Shown here: piece after piece, positions 1 through 11,672 of the stretch
Layout: the number at the start of each line of letters is the position of its first letter
Position numbering within the stretch: position 1 is the first letter of the stretch
Source of the DNA: Luzula sylvatica
Lineage: Eukaryota; Streptophyta; Magnoliopsida; Poales; Juncaceae
Assembly: GCA_946800325.1 (NCBI GenBank)
Contig: OX326961.1
Coordinates: 52,778,793 to 52,842,792, forward strand
Length of the DNA stretch: 64,000 nucleotides
Direction: 5' to 3'
The notes under the pieces: generated by a model
Databases searched by the model: none
The model's input: the letters and a program-made list of their open reading frames with translations, nothing else
What the model was told of the DNA's origin: nothing
Program-made: the position numbers and the translations under genes

Positions 1-1524
1 TTGGATTTCGATCTTTAGAGAGGAAATCTCGCTTTTTAGGGCTTGAAATTCGCATTTTGGAAAACCGTTAAATTCGGTTAATTGTGCTTTGTGCGACTTT
101 ACTGACAATTCGAGAGAAGATACCTTATCCTTGAGTTTTATAATTATGCTCTCTTTTTCGATATGACTTTGTCGAAGTCGATTGACTTCTCGCATTAGAC
201 TCTTGTGAGAGTCAAATTCTAACTCAATTTTCGATTCATCGGATGAGCTAGAATCTTCCTTTGTCGAACTTGATTTAGACTTAGAGTTTAGTTGTACCTC
301 ATGACCGGAATCATGCGAAGCATCGATGTCGGAGGTAAGTGGAATGACTTGAGGAGATGCGACACTCGGAATTTAGATTTCTTGCGGTTCCGATTGTGAA
401 GCTCGTTGAAGAATTAAGGCTTGAATGGCCCGTTCCACCACATCGTCATTTGGAGAGTCGATTTCCGCCATTAATGTGACATTGGCGATTTTGTGCTCGA
501 GGTCGCACTCCGAGTCGGAGAATGTGCTTAAGCACTCCGAATCTCCCCATGGATCCGAATCGACAATTAAAGCCTTTGTTTTGCCTAAATCTTTTACCTT
601 CTTTTTTCCTTTTGGATTGTCGTCGCATTTGTTCCAAGGTGCGTGTTCGGGATGTATGGTCCAACATGTGTCGGATGTGTGACCCATTTTCTTGCACTCA
701 AAACACACCGGTTTCAAGTGTTGGCGCTTTCGGTCATCGTTGAACTTGTGTTCTTGGTCTTTTAGATCCTCGTGTTTCCTTACCAACAAAGACATCTCGT
801 TTTTGTTTTTGTTCGTGTTGATAACGAAGTTTGCTTTAGGTTCGGAATATGGGGTGCTCGCCGCGTTGTTGCTTCGTTGGTTCATGCGAGCCTCAAAATT
901 CCGGAGATAACTTACGAGTATCTCCGGAGTGATGTCTTGGGTAGCCATCATGGTTTCCAAGGCGACTAGGAGAGTTTTCCAATTTGACGGCATAGCTCGA
1001 ATTAGCTTACCTACAACTCGAGAATTCGTTAGTGTTTCTCCTAGAGCGATGAATCCGTTTTTGATATGCGTCATTCGTGAGTACATATCATCTACGGATT
1101 CATTCTCGATCATTCGCAAATGATCAAATGATTGTTCGAGTCCCATTAATTTGGTTCTTTTCATTCTATCATTTCCTTCGAATCGATCTAGGAGTGCTCG
1201 CCACATTGAATGAGATGTGGTACATCCATCCACAATTATGGAAAGTGACCCGACAATATTTGTGAGAATAAGATTTTGAGCATATGTGTCGGCGGTCACA
1301 TCGAGATCGGTGCCGTGGCATATTTTTCGTGTGGGGTTTGTTTCGGAGGTACTTACCATGTAAACCTCGAAACCTTTTTCCACCAACGATCTCAATCTTT
1401 GGATAGTAAATACATTTAGCATGCATCTCTTCCAAAGATTCCAATTCTTTCCATCTAATTTTTTGGGGTATGTGATTTGGTTCCTATTACCGTTTGAGGC
1501 CATGGTCGTATACAAGTTTGTCAC
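1..1524 (-). pseudogene. Copia (Sirevirus-like) gag of element A, interrupted by a stop and cut by the window edge
   Basis: This is the structural Gag protein of an LTR retrotransposon, which packages element RNA into cytoplasmic particles. Translation from the ATG at 1524 gives the usual copia Gag N-terminus (LDGKNWNLWKRCMLNVF), the UBN2-type helical region, and a CX2CX4HX4C zinc knuckle (CFECKKMGHTSDTC) near residue 275. The reading frame stops at a TAA at 373-375 after 383 residues, yet the same frame stays open on the far side down to position 1. That distal part reads as the coiled-coil segment seen in the intact gag at 24123-26477 (for example FNGFPKCEFQALKSEISSLK). The stop therefore looks like a nonsense mutation in a longer Gag, not a natural end. 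The PBS and LTR lie directly upstream. The rest of the element is outside the window. Confidence 0.85.
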
Positions 1525-1550
1525 TTACACAAAGGGACGATTAGTATTTC

Positions 1551-1562
1551 GCTCTGATACCA
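1551..1562 (-). other. Primer binding site of element A
   Basis: On the minus strand this reads TGGTATCAGAGC, the complement of the initiator Met-tRNA 3' end used by most plant copia elements. It sits 2 nt inside the LTR end at 1565, which fixes the orientation and the LTR boundary. Confidence 0.9.
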
Positions 1563-1564
1563 AT

Positions 1565-3039
1565 TGTTGTTTAATTTAGACCTAGAGGGGGGTGAATAGG
1601 AAGTCCTACGGTCCAATTTTTGCGGTAATGGATACAATTACAATTTTGTGCGGAAGCATAAATAAATTAGAGAAAGAAATACAATACCGAAACAAATAAC
1701 ACGCGATATTTGTTTACGGAGTTCGGTAGGTGGTTGCTTTGTAGCTTTAACTCACCGGCTACTTGCTCAATCGACCGACTCGATTGATTGCTAGTACCTA
1801 CGTCTCCGGGGTTCCCTTGCGCCTTTTCGGCTTTCGATTGAATACCCAATTCAAACAATTACATGGTTTGCCTTGATCGATTTACACGAATTTATCGATC
1901 AATGGCGGGCTTTACAATTAGTAACTAGCCTATTATAATTTACTACTAACGAACTAGTCGTGATCTGTCACGCAAGTTGGGAATCGTTTAGTAGAGGATT
2001 CGAAATTGGATCTAATAATCTCTAAGAATGTTTAGATGATTAAGCTCAAGATTTAAAACTAGGATTCTCTCTTTTGATTGGGAAACTATGTTGGCTGAGA
2101 TTATGAGAAGGAATGAAGGAAGTGTTCTATTTATATAACACATAGACCCTTCCCTTAATATGATTTTTCTGCATAGTCCGTTACAACGGACAAAAAGTCA
2201 AACTATTCACTACAGCCAATATATTCGTATTTTTCATAGTCCGTTACAATGGAAATAAGGTCCGTTATAATGGAGTTCATGAATTAAGAGTTTGTTATAA
2301 CGAACTACCCAGTCCGTTACAACGGACGTTCAACTGTGACCTCACTTCAGGTTTGTTTTATATATCCGTTACAACGAAGATTATTCCGTTACAACGGTTG
2401 GTGTTTGTCCGTTACAACGGATTGGTGATTCCATTACAACGGACAATGAGTAATATTTGGTATACTGAAGTGAGTTCAATGCCCGTTATAACGGATATAA
2501 TAGTCCGTTACAACAGACATAGTTCTGTGGCTTTCTTCAAGTTTGGGTTTAATTAGCATTGTAACGATATTACTTCCGTTACAACGGACTGGTTAATCCG
2601 TTATAATAGATTATACTGTGTTTGTCATTCTTGAATCAGGACGAGTATGTCCGTTAAAACGGACAATGTGTTCCGTTATAACGGACATCCTACTGTCAGC
2701 CTTATTTTCTATTTCATCATTTTAAATGGATTCCGAATATATTTCTTTGACTAATTTTGAGCTTAATAGTTCATAAACAAGTTTAGGGATACCTATAAGT
2801 TGTTTTGGTAATTTGTATGATTTCCCAACTTGCGTAATCTTCTATGTCTTGATGTCTTCACTTGATTATGCATTTTAGTGCCATCGTTTCTTCATCGTCT
2901 TCACTTTTGACGTCTTGATTCTTCTTTTGATCCTTTTGTGGGTTATGTCTTCTATCCCTATAAATGTCACTCCAGCAAATAGATTAGTGGTATCGACATT
3001 ATTTTGAGATAATCAAACCCCAGGAAATTTGAACCAACA
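1565..3039 (-). mobile_element. 5' LTR of element A (1475 bp)
   Basis: The LTR runs TGTTGGTTCAAATTTCC...ACAACA on the minus strand, with TG/CA termini and the same outer end as the other Sirevirus-like LTRs here (6732, 19839, 26545, 45878). It is followed inward by the PBS and gag. The flank at 3040-3044 is CCTTT; the matching target duplication would lie outside the window. The U5-proximal part (about 1565-1860) resembles the other Sirevirus LTRs, but the U3 part differs and carries the CCGTTACAACGG motif cluster. Confidence 0.85.
2170..2695. repeat. Cluster of CCGTTACAACGG-type palindromes in the LTR of element A
   Basis: At least a dozen imperfect copies of the palindrome (T)CCGTTAYAACGGAC occur within about 520 bp, often in pairs. 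They occupy the same LTR region where the other LTRs carry CCGTTCGAACGG or GTTCGTTCGAACGAAC. Each palindrome contains two inverted AACGG cores, which match MYB-type binding cores. A regulatory role is inference only. Confidence 0.8.
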
Positions 3040-4327
3040 CCTTTTTTGACGCCTAATAAGTCTCGCGTAGCGATGGAGCATATCGGTGGATATTTGGTGG
3101 CTTGCTCGCTTCCACAGGTTGCCTAGGACGGAATCATCGCTCGGCAGCCACTATTTATCACAAATGACCTCTCTCTAACTACAACGACTCGCGGTACGAA
3201 GGGTAAATGGGAGAATTCAGATTCGAAATAGGATCGAAATCTTGTTTGGTGGAATGGATATGTGGAATTTGGTTTGGTGGAATCGAGTCGATTTGAGAGT
3301 TGAGGTTTCGAACTGGGTTTGCGCTTATTATTATCTTACGAAAAAGGTTTAGGGTACCAGCGTTGCGGACTTTTATTCTTTTTTTCATTTTTTTTTTCTT
3401 TCCCCCGCAACGCTGGCCTTTTTTAGCCTATTTGTATGCACGGATTCTTCTTCAATGAATGGGGAGAGGGATCAGAATTGGGACGTGCTCGGAATCCCTT
3501 CTCCCAAGTTTACGCCTTTGGCGCAATCGGTTTTTGACGTATGATTTGGAAGTGGTGGAATAGGGTTAAGGTTTGGCCAATTTCGTACTGCGAGAGCTCG
3601 ATCTAAATAGGGTTCGGCGGGCCCACGGTCTCACCGTATAAATGTCGAAATTGGGACCGCCTCACTCTAACGCACTTCTACAACTGCCCCGCTCGGATCA
3701 CGTTGAGCGGGGCTCTCATTCGGCCTCTTGCCAATACAATCCCCCTACTACTCAAATAATGAACCTCGATGGCCTCTCGTGCGAATTCGTCCGTTTAAGG
3801 GTCAACCCTGCAAAATTGAGCGCGAGAATGACATGTAAAATTTAGCGCGAAGGCCTGCTTACTTTTTTCGATGCGTTTAGGAGTACTTTGGAAGTCCCCC
3901 CGTTCCTTGTGCGCATGTGAAGCTTCGCCCAGACCAAGGCTCGCGTACGTCGATTTGGCTCGCTATTTCCCGTCCCCCGCCAGGCTTCTTCCCGACTTCA
4001 TCTATTTCGATGTTCAAAATGTCGGCGCGTTTGTTCTTCTCGAAACTCGGCGTTCGACTTCCAAACCTACATTAGAACATCAAAGGCTTTTCGGGTCCAA
4101 GAGTGACCCATTAAATCTGGTCTCGGAAAGTTTTTATCTAAACCCTATTTTTTTGTTTTTTGTTTTTTATATTTTCTGATTTTTTTTATTTTCTTATTTT
4201 TCGATTTTTTTGGATTTTTAAAATTTTTTTTTTATGTAACTACGTGCAAAATAAAGATGAAAAGAATAAAATGAAAAATGGATAAGATGCAAGGCCATGA
4301 ATGGCATACCCTCCCAAGTTTAATATT
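3040..4327. other. Intergenic stretch without a recognised gene
   Basis: I see no conserved domain on either strand. The stretch includes pyrimidine-rich runs (about 3380-3425 and 4140-4230) and a short inverted repeat around 3689-3716 (GCCCCGCT...AGCGGGGC). It may be 3' non-coding debris of an older element, but nothing decides this. Confidence 0.5.
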
Positions 4328-4812
4328 CACTACAACAGAACTGTGTATCAGCGACGGAGGGATAGCTTCAGCGATGGCCCGTCGCAAATAAAATGAGCTT
4401 TCTGCGACGGGCCATCGTAGAATCCTATTACCGACGGTTTTATTAGCGATGGCCCGTCGTAGATGTTCAAATCTTGCTACGTCCCGCCGGTGAATCCAAA
4501 ACCGTCACTAATACGTTGCGTCGGCCCGTCGGTGAAACGAAGCCCGTCGCAGAAGGACCAAAAAATCGTCATATTTTCAAAATTTCTGCGTCGGCCCGTC
4601 GGTGATAAACGAAACCGTCGCTAATAATCTGCTACGGCCCGTCGGTGATGCTGTAACCGTCGCAGAAGACCCACTGAAAACCGCCATTTTTTTCAACATA
4701 CCTCCGTCGGCCCGTCGGTGATACCCAAAACCGTTGCTAATATCCTGCCACGGCCCGTCGGTGATAAGAAAACCGTCGCTAATGCCTATCTCCGTCGGCC
4801 CGTCGGTGATGG
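4328..4812 (+). repeat. Left TIR and subterminal repeats of the CACTA element
   Basis: The terminal sequence at 4328-4340 is followed by roughly nine copies of GGCCCGTCG(G/C)TGAT-like units in both orientations, alternating with CCGTCGCTAATA-like complements, up to about 4812. Such subterminal arrays are binding sites for the second CACTA protein (TNPA-like) in characterised elements. The matching right array is at 11581-11670. Confidence 0.85.
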
Positions 4813-6453
4813 ATTGTAATCATAACCCCTGCCAGCAGGCTTCTCTCTCTTTCTTCTTCCCCTCTTCGTCCCCTCTCCTTCTCCCTCTTCTTCATTCTTC
4901 GCCCCCAAACCCTAACAGCCCCCTAACACACTCCTCACGGCCCCCTCACACCCACTCTCCTTTTCCCCCTCCCCTCACACCCCCGCCAGCTCCCCTCTGC
5001 CTCATTCATTCTCACCCCGCCAACGTTCATTTTGATTCTGGTATTGTTCTTATTTTTTTATTTTGTTATTTTGTTATTTTATTTTGTATTGATATTTTTT
5101 TTATTTTCGGAAACTAGGTTTTTGGCACGGATTAGGCTAAGGATTGGGGTTTCATTTGTTCTTCGATTTGGCTAAATTACGAGTTTCCTTTTTGAGGTAT
5201 ATTGTTTCTCTCTTTTGTAATTTTTGTAGAGTAATTAGGATAAATGACACATTTGTGCTAGGATTAGGCTAATTAAGACATTTTTCGAGTTCCCTGTTTG
5301 AATAATTTCTGTTTTATCCAGTGAAAAATTATTGATTTATTTTTTTTATACAATTTTTACAATTATCTACTTCTATTTAATCCTATTTATGTTGCAACAA
5401 ACTATTTTTAAAATTTTTCTATTTCTGTTGCAATAAATTATGTTCTTTTTTTTTAATCAATAAAATTTTCTATTTCGGTTGAAATAAATTATTTTCTGTC
5501 TTTTTAAAAATATCCTATTTCTGTTGCAGTAAAAATTTTAAAATTATTTTATATTTTATACTGGTTTTTAAATCAATGTTTTATACCAGTTTTTTTCAAA
5601 TATATAGTGGTTTAATTTTTTGTTATTATTTTAGGAATGCAAGGATTAATTTGTGATTGGTGTGGGATTTTGGACAAAAGCACGGCGAATTAATTAATTA
5701 GCTTCGGATAAAGGTTATTAATATTTCGATATTTATATTTTTCTTGTATCAATTTTATAAATATTTGAAATATGTGTAATATATGTCTTTGTAGAAATAT
5801 TAGTTTTAGATTTCGGATTTAAGAGTTGTTTGGATGTAGGTATTTGTTGTGATTATAACATAGTATATTTTTAGTAGAAATATTTGTTTCAGATTTAGGA
5901 TTTAGGATTTAAGAGTTGCTTGGATGTAGTATTATTTATTGTGATTATAATAATGTGTATTTTTATACATTTGTGTGTTCACATTGAAATTTCAAATATA
6001 TTTTTGACAATAATATTTTATTATTAAATATATTATAACATTGATTTAACGAAATGTAAGATAATATTATATATGATACTATTTAATTAATTTTATTAAT
6101 TTATATGATATTTCAAAATATATATAATTTCAAAAAAATATTGGACTTGTTTGTGTAAATTATAAATTATAAAATTGATTTAAAATTATGAATTTTAAAT
6201 TTTAAATTTTAAATTATATTGGACTATATTATACTCTTTTAATAAATTATAAAATTGATTTAACAAAAATTATGAATTATAATTTAGGGACTTGTATGTA
6301 TAAATTATAAATTAATATTTGATATTAAAAACAAAAAATTAAATATTATATTGTAATTTGTATTACACGTATGCACTCATCCAAACAAAATCTGTATTAG
6401 TTGTAAGTAATCATTGTAATACAAACAATTCCTTCGAAACATTACTATTTCAA
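4813..6453. other. CACTA 5' non-coding region
   Basis: A CT-rich leader (about 4840-5030) resembling a plant 5' UTR is followed by about 1.3 kb of very AT-rich sequence with poly-T/poly-A tracts. I see no coding region. It probably holds the promoter and leader or first intron of the transposase gene. Confidence 0.55.
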
Positions 6454-6605
6454 ATATCTCAAGAGTATTGCATACTCTTTAGAGAAATCTTTGGTCGTGT
6501 CCTTATTCCTATATCTCAAGAGTATTTCATACTCTTTAGAGAAATCTTTGGTCGTGTCCTTATTCCTATATCTCAAGAGTATTTCATACTCTTTAAAGAA
6601 ATCTT
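6454..6605 (+). repeat. 57-bp tandem repeat, about 2.7 copies
   Basis: Units start at 6454, 6511 and 6568 with ATATCTCAAGAGTATT, so the period is 57 bp. They differ at single positions and the last copy is partial. The repeat lies just upstream of the ATG of the transposase-associated ORF. Because 57 is divisible by three the repeat stays open in one frame, but nothing suggests that it is translated. Confidence 0.8.
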
Positions 6606-6653
6606 AAATTCTCTTTCCTAATACAAATTTTTTCAATCTTAGAATAATTATCT

Positions 6654-8571
6654 ATGGACACCGATCGTTCGTGGATGTATAGACGTCTTGCTAACCATAC
6701 TGTTTCGAATGAGTTTTGGAACGGAATGCTTTGTTGGTTCAATTTTCCTAATGGTTTGATTATTTCAAAAGACTGTCAGTACTAGCGTATACATCGAGAA
6801 AGTGTGTAGGATAATGCAGGTACGACACGAAGATGATGAAGAGCTTCGAAGTCACAAGAACCACAACAAAAGAAGATTAGAAGGAAGGCCCTTGAAGCAT
6901 ATCAAGAATCGAGATGTCGAAGCCTTCCGTGAGTGGGATTCGCCACAAATAAACCATAGGTAAAAACCAAGTAGACCTCGAGTACAATCATGTTCAAATA
7001 AAGAAGAGTTCAATCCAGTGTCGAGTTCGTTGGAACGAACTTCCAGTTCGTTCTGAACGAACTGCAAGTTCGTTGTGAACGAACTTGGTACATATCTAAA
7101 AACCTATCAATTGGTTGAACCAATCTCATTACAGTAGTGTGTGCATTCGAACGAACAAAGTATTCGTTCGAACGAACCCTCAATTCGTTCACTCACAAGT
7201 TAAGTGCATTGGACGAATATCAATACTGTAATTGGACAAAAATGATGTATAATTGAGTTCGTTCGCACGAACACATTGTTCGTTCGAACGGACAGTCAAA
7301 AGTACAGTTGCGTTATTTGAAACGGCTAGTTCAAATTATCTGTTCGTTCAGAACGAAATGTTGTGCGTTCGAACGAACTAGTGATTTTCTGAAGGATTTC
7401 TATAGAGAGTATAAATAGAAACCTTCAAGGAGTTTTCTCTCACCGATTCATTAATTACACATTCAATACACTTGAGAGAAAACCCTAAAAGCCGTGATAA
7501 GCCATATCCATTGATTACTTTGAGAAACCTTTCTAGATCATTGATCTAATTTCGATATCCCTCCACTAATCGTTTCCCACTCACGTGACCGATCATGTCG
7601 TAGTTCGATTAGTGAAAAGTGTAGTAGGCTAGTGCAATAAACTTGTAAGAGACCTAGCTATAGATCGATAGAAAGCGTGTAAATCGATCTAGGCAAAACC
7701 TTGTAATCGAGTGAGTTGGAATTCAATCGAACGCCAAAAAGAGGCACAAGGCATTCCCGGAGACGTAGGTACTCGCAACTAATTGAGTCGGTCAATTAAG
7801 CGAGTAAAGGGTGAGTTAAAGCTACATAGCAACCACCTACCGAACTTCGTTAAAAAACATCTTGTGTTCAAGTGTTTACGGTATCATCTATTTCATTTAA
7901 ATCATTATTTATTCCGCATAGTAAATTAGGTAATTAGACAAAGTAAGTGTACAGTAGATTACCGAGTTTACCCCCCCTCTAGGTTAGAATTAACCAACAT
8001 GCTTGGTTTCCTGAATTTTGCTTTCGCAAATTCCAAGAATGTGAAAAAAGACCGTAATGGAAAAACTTGTATTGTTTGCCCATGCGTTAGTTGTCAAAAT
8101 ATTTATTTTCGTTCCCATGATGAGATTGTAGTTCATTTAAGTAGTGAAGGGTTCGTGCCGGGCTATCTAATTTGGTCCAAACACGAAGAGGATGATTCGA
8201 ATTTGAACGGGTCGTCGTTACCAAATACAAATCGGATGGAACAAATGATTCGTGATGTTGCCGGTCCGTCGTTTGATTGGCATGAAGAAGAAGAAGAGAA
8301 TGATGATGAACAAAATCCTGAAGCTGCTCATTTCTTCGAGATGCTTCGAGCTTCGGTTGAGACTTTATGTGATGGACCTGGGTTTTCAGAACATTCTTTA
8401 ATGTCGGTTGTCACCATGTTACTGAACGTTAAATCCGATTGTGAAGTAACCAAAAATACTTTCGATAGGTTCTTGTATGTAATCAAAAACTTTATTATCC
8501 CTTCGAAAAATATGATGACGATTTATCGAAGCTGCTCATTTCTTGTATGTAACCAAAAATGCTTTCGATAG
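6654..8571 (+). pseudogene. CACTA transposase N-terminal fragment (Transpos_assoc-like), split by a solo LTR
   Basis: The ATG at 6654 starts 26 codons (MDTDRSWMYRRL...) that end exactly at the LTR insertion. The frame resumes at 8005 after the duplicated TGCTT. Joined, the reading shows the Transpos_assoc hallmarks: a WM near the N-terminus, then CIVCPCVSC...YF...H..HLSSEGFVPGY..W. This domain normally precedes the catalytic Transposase_21 domain in CACTA proteins. Here the frame ends at 8571, in a region resembling the linker just before the catalytic domain, and about 190 bp of scrambled microrepeats follow. The DDE-type catalytic part is missing, so this cannot be a working transposase. 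Confidence 0.8.
6732..7999 (+). mobile_element. Solo LTR of a Sirevirus-like element in the CACTA transposase gene
   Basis: The insertion runs from TGTTGGTTCAATTTTCC to TTAGAATTAACCAACA (1268 bp) and is flanked by perfect 5-bp duplications TGCTT (6727-6731 and 8000-8004). No PBS, coding region or PPT is attached, so this is a solo LTR left by LTR-LTR recombination. It contains paired palindromes such as GTTCGTTCGAACGAAC (about 7012-7380). A TATA-like TATAAATAG follows around 7410. Confidence 0.93.
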
Positions 8572-8760
8572 GTTCTTGTATGTAACCAAAAATATGATGT
8601 AATCAAAAACTTTATTATCCCTAATCAAAAACTTTATTATCTCTAAGAAAAACTTTATTATTTCGGTTGTTACCATGTTCCTGAAGCTTCTCATTTCTTG
8701 TACGTTAAATCGAAGAAGAAGAAGAAGATGAAGACGATGATATTGCATTGAATGATGACG
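8480..8760 (+). repeat. Scrambled microrepeats after the transposase fragment
   Basis: Short phrases from the preceding coding sequence (such as TTTCTTGTATGTAACCAAAA, ACTTTATTATCCCT and GATGACGATTTAT) recur two to four times. It looks like repeated local slippage or templated end-joining where the catalytic domain was lost. Confidence 0.6.
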
Positions 8761-8979
8761 ATTTATGGTTGGATTAGGGTTGTTTCAAGTTTAATGTTGT
8801 TATGGTTGTTTCAAGTTTAGTGTTGTTATGGTTGTTTCAAGTTTAGTTTTTTCGATTAGTGTTGTTATGGTTGTATTCGAGTTTATTTCTTTCGATTGCG
8901 AACGATTTATTATGGTTGTTATATTATGTCTTGTTGCATCATATATTATTTTGTTAATTTTATTAAATTTTGATAGATC

Positions 8980-11203
8980 ATGGTTTTCACGCAAGGATGT
9001 GCTCATCATTCTATTCGGTCAGAGGAGGATGAGGTTGTACCACCGGAGGTCCTGGAAGCTAGCGATGCCGAGGACGATGGAGCCGACGAGGCTGAGGACG
9101 AGGGAGTCGACGAGGCCGAGGATGAGGGAGCCGATGAGGCCGAGGGTGATGTGGAGGGGGTTGTGGTTGATGCAGAGCCTTGTAAGAAACGTCGTGGCCA
9201 TAATTCATTGACTAAGATTACCGGGGAGACCTTACCAATTATACAGTCCGGCACGACATTCATGATTGATCTGCCAGGTAGTTATTTTTCTATATGTATT
9301 TGGTGCATAGTACAATTGGTGGAATTTAACGAATTTTTTAGGTAACTTTGGGTCGAGTTTACCTCGTGATCTTAATCGAATCCTGAAGGGATACAACGAA
9401 GTAGGTTACACTAATTGGTGGACAGATTGGAATCCGGACCTTAAAAATGCGGTTTGTGCGGACTTCTTGGTATTTTTGCAAACTTTATACTACTTAATAT
9501 ATTTAAAATTATTTTAACTTCTTGATTTTTTTTTTTTTTGTAACAGAAACGTTATCATTTTAGAGAGGTTCAAAATATAGCAAATTGTGAAACGCGATTG
9601 AAATCGTGGTGTGGGAAACTGTGGAGGGATATCACAAGTGAAGCTCGTAAGGCTGCAACACTCGACTTAGGCGATAATATGCGAACATGGATCGAGTCTC
9701 CATCAAATACTGCCCTAATGACTCCTAGTGACTTCTCATGTTGCTTGGACGAACATGGTGCGAAAATGGATCAATAACTCAGCTTGGAGGGAGGCATCGT
9801 CTCGAAACAAAGCAAACCACAGTGCTGGAGACGAGCGCGGTCATAGCACTTCGGGATCGATTTCTCTTGCCGCCCACAAAAAAAAAATGGTACATAGATA
9901 TGAATTTATTAAATATGCAAGTAAATATAAGATATTACAATTTGTTATTATAATTTTTCAAGGAGGAGCGCAATCCAAACGTTCCCGTCCAGTTCTTAGA
10001 TTTGTTGAAGGTATCGAAGGTTCGTAAGGGTGGCACTGCCTATATCGATCAGAAGTCCCTCACAGTTAAGGTATATTTTTACAATTTCAAATTTCAATCA
10101 TATTTGGGATAATCATCAAACGTGCTGTATTTGTACCACGTAGGACAATTACGAAGCTATGATGATGGAGAAGTACGGTGAAGATTGGGCGGAGTCTCAC
10201 GGCGATGAACCCAGTACGTATGTTGCAGCGACAGGGGGGAGATCGCACAGATGTTTCTATACGATAGATTATGTGATTGATCCGGTTTTGGCCTCTACTC
10301 CTGTCTCATCGTCATGGTCTACTCCCTCGAGTCATAATGCGACTTCCGTACGTCGCGAACCGGAAGAAAATGCTCGATTCGAAACATTGAGGCAGCAAAT
10401 GGAGGAGCAAAATCGCAAGAATCAAGAGGATATGAAGAACAAGATGGAGGAGGAGTTGAAATGCAAAACGGAAGAGGCCCAACGTGTGGTGATGGAGACC
10501 ATGTATTCCACGCTTTTCCAGTTCACGCAACAGCAGAACATGTATTGTATGCATCCTTTTCTCCATCAGGTAAGTACGTGTTTCACTTTTTAACATTTTT
10601 TAAATTTCGCATTTCACAACAACTTTTAAGTAGGTGTTTCAATTTATTTTATTGACAAGGGACAAGGCTCAGGATCCGGATCGACGGGATCAGGAGGAGT
10701 AGGAGGTTTCGACGGTTCTCAGCAGAATATGTTCTTTCCTCGTGCATTTTGGCCACAGGTAAAATTATATGTATAATAAGAAAAAATGAAATTTATTTTT
10801 GAGTAGCTTAGTTTTGAATGTACATTTGTTTTGAAAGGGCCGGATTGGTTCGATGGGATCAGGAGGACTAGGAGGTTATGATGGTTTGCAGAATCCCGGA
10901 ATGTACTCGTCTCCTCCCCTCCAGAATTCAGGCTCAGAATTTCAAAATCTACTGAGGTCTCCTTTCCCACAGATGTTCATGACGCATATGTCGCAGCAGA
11001 ATGTGAACCAGAATGTGAACCAGAATGTGGCTCATCAACAATCAAATGTATGTACATGTAAAATAAAATAGATATACTTATTATAGATAGTAGTATAGGT
11101 TGATATAACAATTCATTAAATTCAGGAGCCATCGACCCAACCATCGACATCAAGTCCGACAGATTTTCTTGGAGGTTTCGATGCTGATTTGAATGACAAT
11201 TAG
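8980..11203 (+). pseudogene. CACTA second gene, Ptta/En/Spm plant transposase family (TNPA-like), 8 exons, one frameshift
   Basis: The exon chain has GT-AG introns at 9278-9341, about 9468-9546, 9890-9960, 10069-10143, 10569-10660, 10759-10838 and 11047-11126. It encodes an acidic N-terminus rich in DEA repeats and a KKRRGH basic patch. The conserved block follows (GTTFMIDLPGNFGSSLPRDL, then RLKSWCGKLWRDITSEARKA and GGTAYIDQKSLTVKDNYEAM), and then a glutamine/glutamate-rich coiled coil and a Gly/Ser/Gln tail. This architecture fits the Transposase_24 family, thought to bind subterminal repeats. A frameshift is needed near 9730-9745, because the sequence before it and KWINNSAWREASSRN after it are in different frames. 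The start at 8980 and some intron borders are inferred. Confidence 0.7.
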
Positions 11204-11580
11204 TAACTTTTGTTGTCGGTTTGTTTATTTGAATTTGACTTGTTGGATTTCGTATTTGAATTGTCGTGGTTTGTGTTTATGGTTTGTTGTGGATTTCGTC
11301 GTGGTTTGTATTATTTTTATGATTTGTTGTGGATTATTTGAATTCTGATAAAAAAAATTAATTAATTACATATTTAATATTAAATATTAATTAAATTAAA
11401 TTAATTAATTATATATTAATATAATTACATATTTAATATAATTAATAAATAATTGCATATTTAATATTAAATATAATTATTTAGTTAATTATATATTTAA
11501 TTAAATATGAAATTAATGAATTATTATATTAATAAATGAATTTATTTGAATTATTATATATGCAATTATTTAAAAATTCA
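11204..11580. other. AT-rich 3' region of the CACTA element
   Basis: No gene is visible. The stretch is dominated by AATTAATTA and TTAATATT low-complexity sequence between the stop codon and the right subterminal array. Confidence 0.6.
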
Positions 11581-11672
11581 CGGGCCGTCGGAGAAGACTT
11601 TCTGCGACGGGCCGTCGGAGAAAGTTTGCCGTCGGAGAAAGTGACATCAGCGACGGCCCGTCGGAAAATCTC
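11581..11672 (+). repeat. Right subterminal repeats of the CACTA element, truncated
   Basis: Four to five GGGCCGTCGGAGAA / GACGGCCCGTCGG units match the left array. They end at about 11672, where gypsy integrase sequence begins on the minus strand. GAGATTTTCC at the junction is compatible with both partners, suggesting a microhomology join. Confidence 0.8.

Larger units (their letters stand above)
4328..11672 (+). mobile_element. CACTA (En/Spm) DNA transposon, right terminus missing
   Basis: The left end begins CACTACAACAGAA, a canonical CACTA terminus. It is followed by many GGCCCGTCG subterminal repeats, as is typical of the superfamily. Inside are a transposase-associated N-terminal ORF (from 6654) and a multi-exon second gene of the Ptta/En/Spm family (8980-11203). 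Subterminal repeats return at about 11581-11670, but no TTGTAGTG end follows: the sequence passes directly into a gypsy integrase at about 11672. The catalytic transposase domain is absent. The element is therefore defective and immobile in cis, because one TIR is lost. Confidence 0.85.

Noticed and set aside
3642..4179. Two short plus-strand frames as a host gene
   Set aside because: No domain, no splice logic and no similarity to anything recognised.
4734..5117. Pro/Ser-rich 127-codon frame
   Set aside because: It arises from CT-rich leader sequence and CACTA subterminal repeats, with no conserved content.
9006..9263. Ser/Ala-rich antisense frame
   Set aside because: It is the complement of the acidic DEA-repeat exon of the CACTA second gene.
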